Shown here: piece by piece, positions 7,984-15,656 of the stretch | How positions within the stretch are numbered: position 1 is the stretch's first letter | Layout: each line of letters starts with the position of its first letter | Source: an uncultured Pelagibacteraceae bacterium | Lineage (GTDB): Bacteria; Pseudomonadota; Alphaproteobacteria; Pelagibacterales; Pelagibacteraceae | Length of the DNA: 64,000 bases | Direction: 5' to 3' | NCBI GenBank assembly: GCA_902589315.1 | Contig: CACISK010000003.1 | Location: forward strand, 121,460 to 185,459 | The notes under the pieces: generated by a model | The model's database searches: none | What the model was told of the DNA's origin: nothing | The model's input: the letters and a program-made list of their open reading frames with translations, nothing else | Position numbers and translations under genes: made by a program

Positions 7984-9350
7984 GGAATTATAAAAATGTC
8001 ATCGCCGCATATTCAATCATGATATTTTTAATAATTTTGGTTGGGATATTTCAATCCTGGTCTATTGCATTAACTATTTTAAATTATTGTTTAATTTCCG
8101 CAGTTATGACAATTGGGGCAAATATACAATGGGGTTATGCTGGATTAATTAATTTTGGGATAATGGGATATACAGCATTAGGAGGATTAGCTGTAGTCTT
8201 AGTTTCGGTTGAACCAGTTAAAAAAGCTTGGCAAGTTGGAGGTTTAAATATTTTAGCTTGTATATGGATAATTGTTGCAATTATCTTTGTAGTTAAATTT
8301 ATACTAAATAGATTTGAAAAATCTAAATTAAGAAATTACTCAGTAGCCTCTGTAATTTTAGGTGGAATAATTTTATTAAGAGTAACTGCTGCACCAGGAA
8401 TAGAGGCTATCGAATCAGTTGATCCAGCAAAGACAGGATTTCTCGGTGGCATGGGATTACCAGTTTTATTTTCCTGGATTGTCGGTGCACTTTTGGCTGG
8501 CAGTTTAGCATTTGTCATAGGGAAGATTGCATTAGGTCTTCGTGCTGATTATTTAGCTATTGCAACATTACTAATAGCAGAAATTATCGTTTCAATTATT
8601 AAACATGAGGAATGGTTGGCAAGAGGTGTAAAAAATGTAATAGGATTAAAAAGACCAGCACCATACGAAATAGATCTACAAACTTCAGAATGGTTTATAA
8701 ATTTAGTTACAAAATTTAATTCATCAAAATTAAATTTAAGTAATTCAATCTCTGATAAGCAAGAAGCTCTAAATCAAATGGTTATTGATGCATCCTCAGT
8801 TTATGTAAAATTATGTTTTACAGGTTTATTTCTTACTGTTGTTATTATCTTGTTAATTGTGACTCAGAAAGCCCTTTATTCACCTTGGGGAAGAAAAATG
8901 AGAGCTATAAGAGATAATGAAGAGGCGGCAAGTGCAATGGGTAAAAATATTGTTAAAGAGCATCTTCTTATTTTTATTTTGGGATCTGCAATTGTTGGCT
9001 TAGCTGGAGCTATGATGGTTACTAATGACGGCTTGTTTACACCAGGTAGCTACAGACCTATGAGATATACTTTTGTAATTTGGGTCATGGTTATAGTAGG
9101 TGGAACAGGAAATAATTTCGGAGCAATATTAGGGGGATTTGTAGTTTGGTTTTTATGGGTCGAAGCTGCTCCAATTGCATTATTTTTAATTAATTTGTTT
9201 ACATCCCATCTGCCAGAAACTAATGCAGTGAGAGTTCACTTAATTGAAAGTGCTCCATATTTTAGATTCTTAGTTATTGGAATTGGTTTACTTTTAATAA
9301 TGCGTTATAGACCACAGGGAATTATTCCGGAAAAAATTATTAAACAATAA
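7980..9350 (+). CDS. livM: LIV-type ABC transporter permease, LivM family, enlarged
   Basis: The second permease of this importer, 456 residues. Family landmarks are GYAGLINFGIMGY near the N-terminus, LRADYLAIATLLIAEI in the middle, the coupling loop MRAIRDNEEAASAMGKN, and the ending MRYRPQGIIPE. It carries two insertions relative to short LivM proteins. One is an extra hydrophobic hairpin around residues 95-145, with a polar loop containing AAPGIEAIESVDPAK. The other is a polar loop of about 60 residues around 210-270 (EEWLARGVKNVIGLKRPAP onward). The insertions are in frame and likely periplasmic. The stop codon overlaps a 22-codon ORF. Confidence 0.9.
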   Translation: MRNYKNVIAAYSIMIFLIILVGIFQSWSIALTILNYCLISAVMTIGANIQWGYAGLINFGIMGYTALGGLAVVLVSVEPVKKAWQVGGLNILACIWIIVAIIFVVKFILNRFEKSKLRNYSVASVILGGIILLRVTAAPGIEAIESVDPAKTGFLGGMGLPVLFSWIVGALLAGSLAFVIGKIALGLRADYLAIATLLIAEIIVSIIKHEEWLARGVKNVIGLKRPAPYEIDLQTSEWFINLVTKFNSSKLNLSNSISDKQEALNQMVIDASSVYVKLCFTGLFLTVVIILLIVTQKALYSPWGRKMRAIRDNEEAASAMGKNIVKEHLLIFILGSAIVGLAGAMMVTNDGLFTPGSYRPMRYTFVIWVMVIVGGTGNNFGAILGGFVVWFLWVEAAPIALFLINLFTSHLPETNAVRVHLIESAPYFRFLVIGIGLLLIMRYRPQGIIPEKIIKQ

Positions 9351-9418
9351 TGTATTATATTTTATTAGGTATTGTTTTAGGATTAATATTTTATTTATCT
9401 GACAAATATTTATTTTAA
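9350..9418 (+). CDS. Possible 22-residue hydrophobic peptide coupled to livM
   Basis: A short ORF whose ATG overlaps the livM stop codon in TAATG, the same junction used between livG and livF in this operon. It encodes a single hydrophobic segment (MYYILLGIVLGLIFYLSDKY) followed by LF, long enough for one membrane helix. The TAA stop lies in the first bases of the terminator stem at 9417, so the ORF exactly fills the space between livM and the terminator. Nothing recognisable is encoded. It could be a small subunit or a chance ORF in AT-rich DNA. Confidence 0.4.
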   Translation: MYYILLGIVLGLIFYLSDKYLF

Positions 9419-9448
9419 AACCCCAGTTAAGAAACTGGGGTTTTAATT
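9417..9448. terminator. Bidirectional intrinsic terminator between convergent livM and livK
   Basis: A perfect 12-bp stem, AAAACCCCAGTT (9417-9428) with AACTGGGGTTTT (9433-9444), encloses the 4-base loop AAGA. The A-tract before and T-tract after give a U-rich tail on either strand, so it can stop transcription from the LIV operon on the plus strand and from the binding-protein gene on the minus strand. It is among the most GC-rich hairpins in the window. Confidence 0.9.
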
Positions 9449-9453
9449 TCTAA

Positions 9454-10644
9454 TTATCTTTGCTTTTTGTCTTTAAACTTTCCGCCTTTTATTTCTTTTT
9501 CAATAAAAGATCCAAAAGCTTCACCAACATCTGTAAATTCAACAGCTGTAGCACCCTCATAGTTTACCGCTTTACCTTTAGCTAATAAATCAAGTGCTTT
9601 CTTTAATTCGCCTGGATAAATTTTTGTTCCAGGAGCATTGGCAACTGACATTACATTTTTTTGAACAGTCATTCTGTCAGCTTTTCCACCAGCTTGTATT
9701 GCAAGCGTGATTAATGCTGCTGCATCATAACTTTCACCTGTGTAAGGACCTGATGAGTCAATACCACCAGCACTAGCAACTTCTTTAAATATACCAGCAC
9801 CTTTACCCATTGATCCAGGCAAAGATCCAAATGATTTATTTAAATCTTTTCCAAATCTGTCAGTAAGAGAGTCACCAATCATTCCATCTGAAAGAACAAA
9901 AGTATCGAATGATCCAGAGTCTAATGATCCTTGAATTATACTACCACCAGCTTGATCTAAGTAACCTAAAACAGCAAGAGCATCTCCACCTGCTGCTGCA
10001 AGTGTTGCTACTTCTGCACCATAGTCACCTTTACCTTCTTCGTGTGCTGTAACAGCTGTTACTTTAATACCATGAGCTTTAACTGCAGCTACATAAACAT
10101 CAGCTAAACCTTTTCCGTAGTCATTGTTAGTATGAGTTACAGCTAATGATTTAACTTTTCTGTCCTTTGTAATATCCGCTAAGACTTGTCCTCCTCTAGC
10201 ATCTGATGGAGCAGTTCTGAAGAAATATCCATTATCATTAAGATCAGTTAATCCTGGAGATGTAGCTGATGGTGAAATCATAACAACACCATTTGGCACG
10301 GCAACATTAGTTGCTATTGCACCTGTAACACCAGAACAATCAGCACCCATAATAGCAACAACACCACCTGAAACTAAACCTTCGGCAGCAGTTGTAGCAG
10401 CAGCAGAATCAACACAAGTTGAATCAGCTCTTTCTACAGATATTTTCTTTCCACCCAGTAATGAACCAGAGTCCGAAGCTTCTTTAAATGCAAGTTCAGC
10501 AGAAGCAGCCATTGCAGGTGTTAGGGTTTCAATTGGGCCAGTAAATCCTAAAATAATACCCATTTTAATTCCATGCCCATCTGAAAAAGCTTTTGAAGTA
10601 AAGCCTAAGATAAACACGAATATACCTATTAGTAATTTTTTCAT
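9454..10644 (-). CDS. livK: Periplasmic amino-acid-type substrate-binding protein, LivK family
   Basis: A 396-residue periplasmic binding protein (peripla_BP_6 type) with a signal peptide at residues 1 to about 21 (MKKLLIGIFVFILGFTSKAFS). The mature start KMGIILGFTGPIETLTPAMAASAELAFKEA is typical of LivK/UrtA proteins, as are VMISPSATSPGLTD and YFFRTAPSDARGGQVLAD. These mark the two lobes of the venus-flytrap fold. It is convergent with the second LIV operon and is its likely binding subunit. A good ribosome binding site (AAGGGAAA) precedes the ATG, and a 14-bp palindrome lies just upstream. The ligand is not predictable from sequence alone. Confidence 0.92.
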   Translation of the reverse strand: MKKLLIGIFVFILGFTSKAFSDGHGIKMGIILGFTGPIETLTPAMAASAELAFKEASDSGSLLGGKKISVERADSTCVDSAAATTAAEGLVSGGVVAIMGADCSGVTGAIATNVAVPNGVVMISPSATSPGLTDLNDNGYFFRTAPSDARGGQVLADITKDRKVKSLAVTHTNNDYGKGLADVYVAAVKAHGIKVTAVTAHEEGKGDYGAEVATLAAAGGDALAVLGYLDQAGGSIIQGSLDSGSFDTFVLSDGMIGDSLTDRFGKDLNKSFGSLPGSMGKGAGIFKEVASAGGIDSSGPYTGESYDAAALITLAIQAGGKADRMTVQKNVMSVANAPGTKIYPGELKKALDLLAKGKAVNYEGATAVEFTDVGEAFGSFIEKEIKGGKFKDKKQR

Positions 10645-10655
10645 ATTTTCCCTTT

Positions 10656-10669
10656 AATTGTTAACAATT
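10656..10669. promoter_or_regulatory. 14-bp perfect palindrome upstream of livK
   Basis: AATTGTTAACAATT is its own reverse complement and lies 12 to 25 bases upstream of the livK start on the minus strand, directly before the ribosome binding site. It could be an operator for a dimeric regulator or a weak mRNA hairpin. In such AT-rich DNA a chance palindrome is possible. Confidence 0.3.
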
Positions 10670-10768
10670 TATATAATTAAAATTAAATCCTATTAAATTA
10701 TTATTTCAATTAGAAAATTATCAATTTTACCGCAGAATATTAATAAATTATTAACAAAAATTTATTTT

Positions 10769-13700
10769 TTAAAAACTTAAAGACCCAAATAAAAGAAATT
10801 CAGTATTTAAATCTCTATCTTTAATATGTCCGATATCATCGGTTATAATAGTCTTTAATCCTAAATTAATATTCTTATTTATAGATTTTTTATAACTTAG
10901 AGTTAAATCTTTTTGCCTTCCTGAAGGACTTAAATTAATTTTATGATCTTTAAATGGTATTATTCCATTTTTATTAGATAGACCAATTAATCTTAAATTC
11001 ATCTCTCCTTTTTCAACTCTATTTGGTTGGGAAAGCGTTAGATTAAACTTATCATTTCCAAAAAAGTTATTTACTTCATAATCAATTTCAAAGCTTGTAC
11101 TCATTACATCTGTAGAACCTAGAACAAAATTATTATTATTATTTTTAATATTTGAAAAACTAAAAGTATTATTAAATGATAAGTTTTGATTTTTATAAAA
11201 ATTTTTTATTAAATTTACCCCATAAAAATTTGTAACATTCTCATTTTCAAATCCAAAAGCACCACTAGACTTAGAGAGAAGAAAGCTCTCTTTTTCTTTT
11301 AATACACCAGCTGTTAGTGAAAATTTTTCAAACAAATTATTGTTTAAATTTAATGATAACGCAAACGTCTCTAGCGGTAAAATGATATCATGATTTATAT
11401 TTGTTAAAGGATTTAGTTTTGAATTATTATAACTTAAAAATAAATCATTTCCTGAGATATAAAGTTTCTGATTTAAACCTACTCCATTATTTTCTGATAG
11501 AAATGGGTTTGTATAAAAATTATTTTTTGGAATAGTATTTTGAATAGCTAAACTTGGGTTATCTAATGTGATGCTTGGACCATAATTATATTGATTTTTA
11601 AAATTAAAAAATTCTCCTTTAAATATATTTTTGGATATTTTGTTTTGGATTTCAAAACTATTCAATTTTTCAATCTCATCTATTAAATTAATTTCAATTT
11701 TTTGGCTTTCTAAATTTTCCTCGTTTATAAAATCTGATAAATATAATTTGAAACCTCCATGAAGGGCATCGTAGGCATAGGTATATTTATTTTTTAGTCC
11801 ATTAGAAATAGAATTGCCTAGTGAGCTAGATGAAGTAAATGATGTTTGTGAGACAGGATATTTCTTCATTGCTGAAAAAGGCATAGCATTACCAGATCCA
11901 CCACCTCCAGATCCCCCACCTCCAGATCCCCCACCGCCACCGAATGACAAAGGATTCTTACTTGTGGTTATTGGTGACAAGGCCGCATAAAGATCAGGAA
12001 CGCCGTGACCCCATGTATCATTATAACCGTGTTTAATTGATGCTCCATGAGTAGTAAATGTTGTGTTTCCTGAAGGTGTAAACCATGCATTATTTGCAGA
12101 TGCTAATAATCTATCAGTTAGTTGTTCAGGTGTGTGATTTGGAAAAGCTTGACCAAGTAAAGCTATCATTCCTGAAACTTGTGGAGCTCCCATTGAAGAT
12201 CCGCCAAGAGAGGCATACTGACTGGTGCCACCACTATCAACATATCCTGCTGCTCCTATTTCTTGGTCATCAACTACTAAGCACCATTCTTTGGCGTTTC
12301 CACAAGGATTACCTAATCTATTAAAATCAGACTCTGTAGCTCCAGTTAAGGATGTACCTGTAAATTCTGCCCACATAACCGATAACCAAGCATCAGATAA
12401 ATCAACTGAGTCTTGCACTCCATCAAAATATGCTGGCAATCCCCCTTCTAAACCAACATCACTATCATTTACATAATTAGAACTTGCCCAGACAATTACT
12501 CCATTATTTTGAAAATTATCCATTGCTGTAATATAACTTGATACAGCCGCTGAACCTCCCCAGTAATTTGCTAACTGCTCTCTAATAGTAACTCCATTAT
12601 TAGTTGCAGCTGTTTTGACCTCATTAAATTCTAAAGCACTCGTTCTAGCATTATTTTGAATTCCCCAGCTATTATTAACGACTATAGGTGCATGATTAGT
12701 TCTCGCTGTATCATAATCAGTAGCTAAATTTGCATAAGAGCTTGTATCAAAAGATGCAAGTACAAGATCTGCATCAGGGGCAACCCCATGAGTTGTCCCA
12801 TTGATATCTCCAGCAGCTATACTTGCAACATGGTCTCCATGATTAAAAGATGTAGTATTTGGAGTAGTTACATCAATTACAGTAACTGTTTTATTGTCAT
12901 ATGTTTCATGAGCAGGAGTAAATTTATCATCTATAACAAATATTGTTTCACCTTCACCAGTCAAATATTGCCCTCCGCTATCTTTGTAAGAATGAGCTTT
13001 GTGTAAATTAAATAATTCGTAAGGGTGCACATTGTTACTAGATTGATCTACAGTGGTCCATGCGGACCTATTCTTGATAGTATTTTGAACCGATGTATCT
13101 TCAGAATAAGCAGTTGAATTACAAGCTAAAACATAATCATGTATAGTTATAGTGGTACTAGTATTACCTGTTGAGGATACATCTGTTGTGCTAGCTGTTA
13201 CTATAACCGTTTCAGATGTTTCATTAGTAGTATCATTTACTGGAGATAGTGTTATTGATGCAGAAGTTCCACCAGCTACAATTGTTGAACTTGTTGATGA
13301 CAAATTATAATCGACGCCATCAGTTGCTGTGCCTCCAGTACTATAAGTTATTGAAACATTAGATGAATGAGCTTTAGTTAAATTTGCGGTAAAAGTAATG
13401 GATGTTCCACATTCACTGATACTACTTGATGATTTGCTATATGAAATGGTGGCTGGCCCTGATGAACTGCTACCTCCTCCTCCACCACCACCACCAACAG
13501 CCAATCCAACTACTCCAACTGCTGCAGCAACTCCCAAGCTTGGACTTCCTAATACAGAATTTGAAATAATTGTATCTGGAGCCAAACTATTAAAATATAT
13601 AATGTCAAAAGAGTTATAAATATTTAAAAGTAACTCTTGTCTTTTGAATTCTGATAAATAACCCATATCAAATGATAAATAATTTATGTCTTCTGTCAGA

Positions 13701-14164
13701 GCATATATATCCTTAGGGTTATTCCTTATATGATTATTTAATTTCTTAAAATCTTTATCATTAAGATTAAAATTTTTTTCTTCATTATAATTTTCAGAAA
13801 ATACGGACTTTTTATTGAATATATTTTCTTCTTGAGCAATTTTATCTAAATCCGGATTAAAAATTTCATTTAATTTTTGTTTAAAACTTTTTTTTTTAGC
13901 AACAGTTTCTTTATCTGGAAGTTTTAAATCAACAATATCATTAATAATACCACTTTTCTTTTCAATTAATTTTATTGAGTCATTCTTTATATTTATGCCC
14001 TGATCTTTAAAACATTTTTTAAGCTGAAATTTAAAGTTAGTAAATGTAACATAATTATCCAAACATTTATCTAGCTCTGAATAATTTTTAAAATTAACTG
14101 CTAATGCATTATTTAGATTAATTAGATTAAAAAAAATAAAAAATAAAAATAATTTGACTTTCAT
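10769..14164 (-). CDS. S8 (subtilisin) protease autotransporter with Calx-beta domain
   Basis: An 1131-residue exported protein. A signal peptide (1-22) is followed by a low-complexity N-terminal domain (23-200), a short hydrophobic GVAAAVGVVGLAV run (211-223), eight glycines (224-231) and a Calx-beta-like repeat (about 238-344). A subtilase domain follows (about 405-725), then a Gly/Ser linker (742-758) and a C-terminal region (about 790-1131) rich in alternating beta-strands ending in Phe, as in outer-membrane barrels. The triad is visible: Asp412 (FVIDD), His442 (HGDHVASI) and Ser657 (GSSMGAP), with oxyanion Asn563. It is the likely surface or secreted protease. It is much larger than its neighbours and is preceded only 5 bases away by the transporter gene at 14170. 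Confidence 0.85.
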   Translation of the reverse strand: MKVKLFLFFIFFNLINLNNALAVNFKNYSELDKCLDNYVTFTNFKFQLKKCFKDQGINIKNDSIKLIEKKSGIINDIVDLKLPDKETVAKKKSFKQKLNEIFNPDLDKIAQEENIFNKKSVFSENYNEEKNFNLNDKDFKKLNNHIRNNPKDIYALTEDINYLSFDMGYLSEFKRQELLLNIYNSFDIIYFNSLAPDTIISNSVLGSPSLGVAAAVGVVGLAVGGGGGGGGSSSSGPATISYSKSSSSISECGTSITFTANLTKAHSSNVSITYSTGGTATDGVDYNLSSTSSTIVAGGTSASITLSPVNDTTNETSETVIVTASTTDVSSTGNTSTTITIHDYVLACNSTAYSEDTSVQNTIKNRSAWTTVDQSSNNVHPYELFNLHKAHSYKDSGGQYLTGEGETIFVIDDKFTPAHETYDNKTVTVIDVTTPNTTSFNHGDHVASIAAGDINGTTHGVAPDADLVLASFDTSSYANLATDYDTARTNHAPIVVNNSWGIQNNARTSALEFNEVKTAATNNGVTIREQLANYWGGSAAVSSYITAMDNFQNNGVIVWASSNYVNDSDVGLEGGLPAYFDGVQDSVDLSDAWLSVMWAEFTGTSLTGATESDFNRLGNPCGNAKEWCLVVDDQEIGAAGYVDSGGTSQYASLGGSSMGAPQVSGMIALLGQAFPNHTPEQLTDRLLASANNAWFTPSGNTTFTTHGASIKHGYNDTWGHGVPDLYAALSPITTSKNPLSFGGGGGSGGGGSGGGGSGNAMPFSAMKKYPVSQTSFTSSSSLGNSISNGLKNKYTYAYDALHGGFKLYLSDFINEENLESQKIEINLIDEIEKLNSFEIQNKISKNIFKGEFFNFKNQYNYGPSITLDNPSLAIQNTIPKNNFYTNPFLSENNGVGLNQKLYISGNDLFLSYNNSKLNPLTNINHDIILPLETFALSLNLNNNLFEKFSLTAGVLKEKESFLLSKSSGAFGFENENVTNFYGVNLIKNFYKNQNLSFNNTFSFSNIKNNNNNFVLGSTDVMSTSFEIDYEVNNFFGNDKFNLTLSQPNRVEKGEMNLRLIGLSNKNGIIPFKDHKINLSPSGRQKDLTLSYKKSINKNINLGLKTIITDDIGHIKDRDLNTEFLLFGSLSF
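11891..11935. repeat. Three tandem 15-bp units encoding GGGGS linker
   Basis: Three adjacent 15-base units (11891-11905, 11906-11920, 11921-11935) occur, the last two identical: TCCAGATCCCCCACC. On the minus strand each encodes Gly-Gly-Gly-Gly-Ser within the linker joining the protease to the predicted beta-barrel. The tract is strikingly GC-rich for this genome and could vary in copy number by slippage. Confidence 0.85.
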
Positions 14165-14169
14165 AAATT

Positions 14170-15117
14170 TTATCTATTTGGTGTATCAGTAGCTATCATC
14201 TGATTTCTAACCTTTTCTCTGAAATAAATATATACTCCAGCAGTGATAATGATCCCTGCTCCAAAAAAAGTTCGGGGGGTTGGGATGGTTTCAAATAGAA
14301 TATAACCAGCGATCATAGCAAAAATTATATAAGAATATTCAAATAATGAAATTATGGATGGTGACGCAATACTATAAGCAGAGAAAACACAAAAAAATGA
14401 TATTGAAGCTACAATTCCCATTACTAAAACATATGGCCATGAAGCCGAAGGGTTAGTAAACCATTCTCTAACAATAAATTGTAAAGTAGGATCAGAAAAA
14501 TTATTAAATTTCCCGTCTCCACTAACAAGATAAATAATTAAACTTACAGCAACTGCAAAAATATAAAGTAAAGTCATTTGAGTATAAATATTATCTTTAT
14601 CAGAAGTATATTTTGTGATTGTCATTGAGCACGCATAACAAAGTGCACATCCTACAGGTGCTAATTTGAAAAAATTAAATTCTTCAACTGTTGGATTAAG
14701 TACAATCAATACTCCAATAAAACCTACAACAATTGCACTCCATCTTCTAATTCCAATTTGTTCATTTAAGAAAAATTTAGCAAACATAGACATAAAAAAA
14801 GGACATGAGAAAAACAAAGCGCTAACCATCGCTAAAGACATAAAGGTTAAAGAAATATAAAAAAAAGCAAATCCAAAAAAGAAACAAACAACCCTAACTA
14901 AAGTTAAAAAAGGATAATGAGTTTTAAGAGTAAATTTTTTTTTTGTTATTAAAAAAAAAGATATTAGAATAGTTGCTTGTATTAAAGTTCTTCCCAAATA
15001 TAACTCAAATAATGCAATATCTTCAAAAATGAACTTTATTAATGAGTCTTGAATGGAAAAAAAGGCCATTCCAGTCATGATGAATAAAATCCCTTTTGTA
15101 TTATCGTTTGTTTGCAT
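14170..15117 (-). CDS. DMT-superfamily (EamA) transporter
   Basis: A 315-residue inner-membrane protein with about ten hydrophobic segments in two EamA repeats. The motif FFSCPFFMSMFAKFFLNEQIGIRRWSAIVVGFIGVLIVL closes the first repeat and is typical of the RhaT/EamA group. The second repeat ends near ETIPTPRTFFGAGIIITAG. Such proteins export or import amino acids and related metabolites; the substrate is unknown. It is read away from the GFA gene at 15180, separated by about 60 bases that probably hold divergent promoters, and it runs 5 bases into the protease gene. Confidence 0.85.
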   Translation of the reverse strand: MQTNDNTKGILFIMTGMAFFSIQDSLIKFIFEDIALFELYLGRTLIQATILISFFLITKKKFTLKTHYPFLTLVRVVCFFFGFAFFYISLTFMSLAMVSALFFSCPFFMSMFAKFFLNEQIGIRRWSAIVVGFIGVLIVLNPTVEEFNFFKLAPVGCALCYACSMTITKYTSDKDNIYTQMTLLYIFAVAVSLIIYLVSGDGKFNNFSDPTLQFIVREWFTNPSASWPYVLVMGIVASISFFCVFSAYSIASPSIISLFEYSYIIFAMIAGYILFETIPTPRTFFGAGIIITAGVYIYFREKVRNQMIATDTPNR

Positions 15118-15179
15118 ATCGCACCTATATCAAAAAAACTTTAACCTTCATAATTAATAAGATACTCTAAAATTTACTT

Positions 15180-15656
15180 ATGAAAGATTTTGAACCAATT
15201 TATGGTGAATGTATTTGTGGGAGTATAAAATATTCAATTAGTAGCAAGCCTCTTTTTACTCAAGTCTGCCATTGTTTAGATTGCAAAAAATTAACCGGGT
15301 CATCTTATGTAATGAATACTAGTATTTTTGATAATTCTTTAGAAATAAGTGGTGAACTATTAAAAGCCGAATTGATAGCAGGGAGTGGGAAAAAATGTAC
15401 TCATTATTTTTGTAAAAAATGTGGAGTTTATATTTATGCTGATTATGAATTTGCAATTAGAAGATTGACAGTTAGAACAAAGACTCTTTTGAAACCGAAA
15501 GACTTTCCACCTCAAGCACATATATTTGTAAAAGACAAAGACCCATGGATTAATATACAGGACAAAAATATTTGCTATGATGAAATGTATGATCCAAAAA
15601 TTGCTTGGCCTAAAGAAAGTTTAGATAGATATAAAGAATATCTCGAGACTAATTAA
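15180..15656 (+). CDS. GFA-family zinc-binding protein (CENP-V/GFA fold)
   Basis: A 158-residue protein with the three Cys clusters of the GFA fold: CICGSIKYSI near residue 12, CHCLDCKKLTGS near residue 32, and FCKKCGVYIY near residue 78. These hold structural and putative catalytic zinc ions. The family is named after a glutathione-dependent formaldehyde-activating enzyme, but that activity is disputed and should not be assumed. A second, shorter GFA protein lies at 20450 inside the same island. Its last 8 bases overlap the 3' end of the convergent GMC oxidoreductase gene. Confidence 0.85.
   Translation: MKDFEPIYGECICGSIKYSISSKPLFTQVCHCLDCKKLTGSSYVMNTSIFDNSLEISGELLKAELIAGSGKKCTHYFCKKCGVYIYADYEFAIRRLTVRTKTLLKPKDFPPQAHIFVKDKDPWINIQDKNICYDEMYDPKIAWPKESLDRYKEYLETN

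Noticed and set aside
12085-12476. Two overlapping plus-strand ORFs opposite the protease catalytic domain
   Set aside because: The minus frame carries the conserved subtilase motifs; these are shadow frames.
13398-13619. Plus-strand ORF with a poly-proline run inside the protease gene
   Set aside because: It is the complement of the poly-Gly coding tract of the minus-strand protease; no start signal or independent evidence.
15180-15656. Glutathione-dependent formaldehyde-activating activity
   Set aside because: Only the fold is supported; the named activity is disputed and no formaldehyde gene is adjacent.
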